DNA from: JANRKG01 sp033763635
Lineage (GTDB): Bacteria; Cyanobacteriota; Cyanobacteriia; GCF-001939115
Direction: 5' to 3'
NCBI GenBank assembly: GCA_033763635.1
Contig: JANRKG010000092.1
Coordinates: 1-5,294 of the forward strand
Length of the DNA stretch: 5,294 nucleotides
How positions within the stretch are numbered: the first letter of the stretch is position 1; each line of letters starts with the position of its first letter. The notes under the pieces are model-generated. The model saw only the letters and a program-made list of their open reading frames with translations. It was not told where the DNA came from and did not search any database. The position numbers and the translations under genes are program-made. Positions 4,961 to 5,294 of this stretch are shown here, piece after piece.

Positions 4961-5294
4961 TTAATTGAGGTAGAGGGGACAGGGACGAATCGGACAACGG
5001 TGGGGGTCAATGTCAAACATCTCCTTGTATCCCCTCAAGGGTGTTTCGCATTGCTCCCCAAAGGCTTCTAACACCTTGACGGTATACTCTTGAATCTTCT
5101 TCTGAGTCATACCAAAGCAATGAATCGGCTTGAGTCTGTATCGTTCTTCCTGTCCAAACCACAATCCTGCTCCCAGCGCATGTAAGGGTGAATCCTTGCC
5201 ATCCCGGTACAGATACAACACCGCATACCACTGCTCAACAGGCGGCACCTCCAGTTCGATCGCATCCCCCACCCGATCGCTTTGCAGTTTCCGG
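4961..5294 (-). CDS. Hypothetical protein, 5' end beyond window edge
   Basis: The frame ends with TAA at 4961-4963 and stays open to the right edge. A GTG at 5272 could start a 103-residue product, but the reading continues upstream without a stop (RKLQSDR before the GTG) and in the same style, so I regard the gene as partial and its real start as outside. Visible segments are VEQWYAVLYLYRDGKDSPLH, LHALGAGLWFGQEERY, KPIHCFGMTQKKIQEYTVKV and a cysteine-containing tail (CPIRPCPLYLN). The two tail cysteines are four residues apart, which hints at, but does not show, metal binding. I do not recognise the family. It sits directly upstream of the 4286-4957 gene, in the same reading frame and separated only by the stop and one codon, so the two are surely co-transcribed. 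Confidence 0.68.
   Translation of the reverse strand, partial: RKLQSDRVGDAIELEVPPVEQWYAVLYLYRDGKDSPLHALGAGLWFGQEERYRLKPIHCFGMTQKKIQEYTVKVLEAFGEQCETPLRGYKEMFDIDPHRCPIRPCPLYLN

Overview
The window looks cyanobacterial. It carries five exact copies of the HIP1 octamer GCGATCGC (117-124, 586-593, 665-672, 4342-4349, 4697-4704), and its left gene belongs to the DUF4058 family, which is largely cyanobacterial. Genus cannot be decided from the sequence. Whether the window is plasmid or chromosome is also open. The partition genes suggest a plasmid or an integrated plasmid-like element.

Layout. 1-674 (minus): 5' part of a DUF4058 gene that runs off the left edge. 675-1125: about 450 bases without a gene, but densely structured. 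It holds two simple hairpins, a nested palindromic repeat with two GC-rich hairpins (839-951), and a chain of five consecutive helices (958-1122). The chain ends in a hairpin that resembles the right end of cyanobacterial IS200/IS605 elements, so it may be an orphan TnpB-type guide-RNA scaffold (omega RNA) without tnpB. 1126-3047 (minus): a parB-parA pair with a two-base gap. 3048-3161: a short divergent control region with two near-identical palindromes whose centres lie exactly 42 bp apart. 3162-4223 (plus): a complete YhcG/DUF1016-type PD-(D/E)XK nuclease gene. 4286-5294 (minus): two tightly packed genes of unknown function, the upstream one cut by the right edge.

How the parts may work together. 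ParA (Walker-type ATPase) and ParB (CTP-binding and DNA-binding domains) form a translationally coupled partition operon. The nuclease gene is transcribed away from it through the shared palindrome region. The simplest inference is that one of the encoded proteins binds both palindromes and co-regulates partition and nuclease genes, or that the palindromes also serve as the centromere (parS). The central cassette contains no exact HIP1 site, while the flanking genes contain all five, which hints that it was acquired separately.

Most notable observations: the paired palindromes at four-helical-turn spacing; a ParA lacking the signature lysine of the deviant Walker A motif; the orphan structured RNA or transposon end whose last bases coincide with the parB stop codon; and two right-hand reading frames in the same frame, separated by only a stop and one codon.
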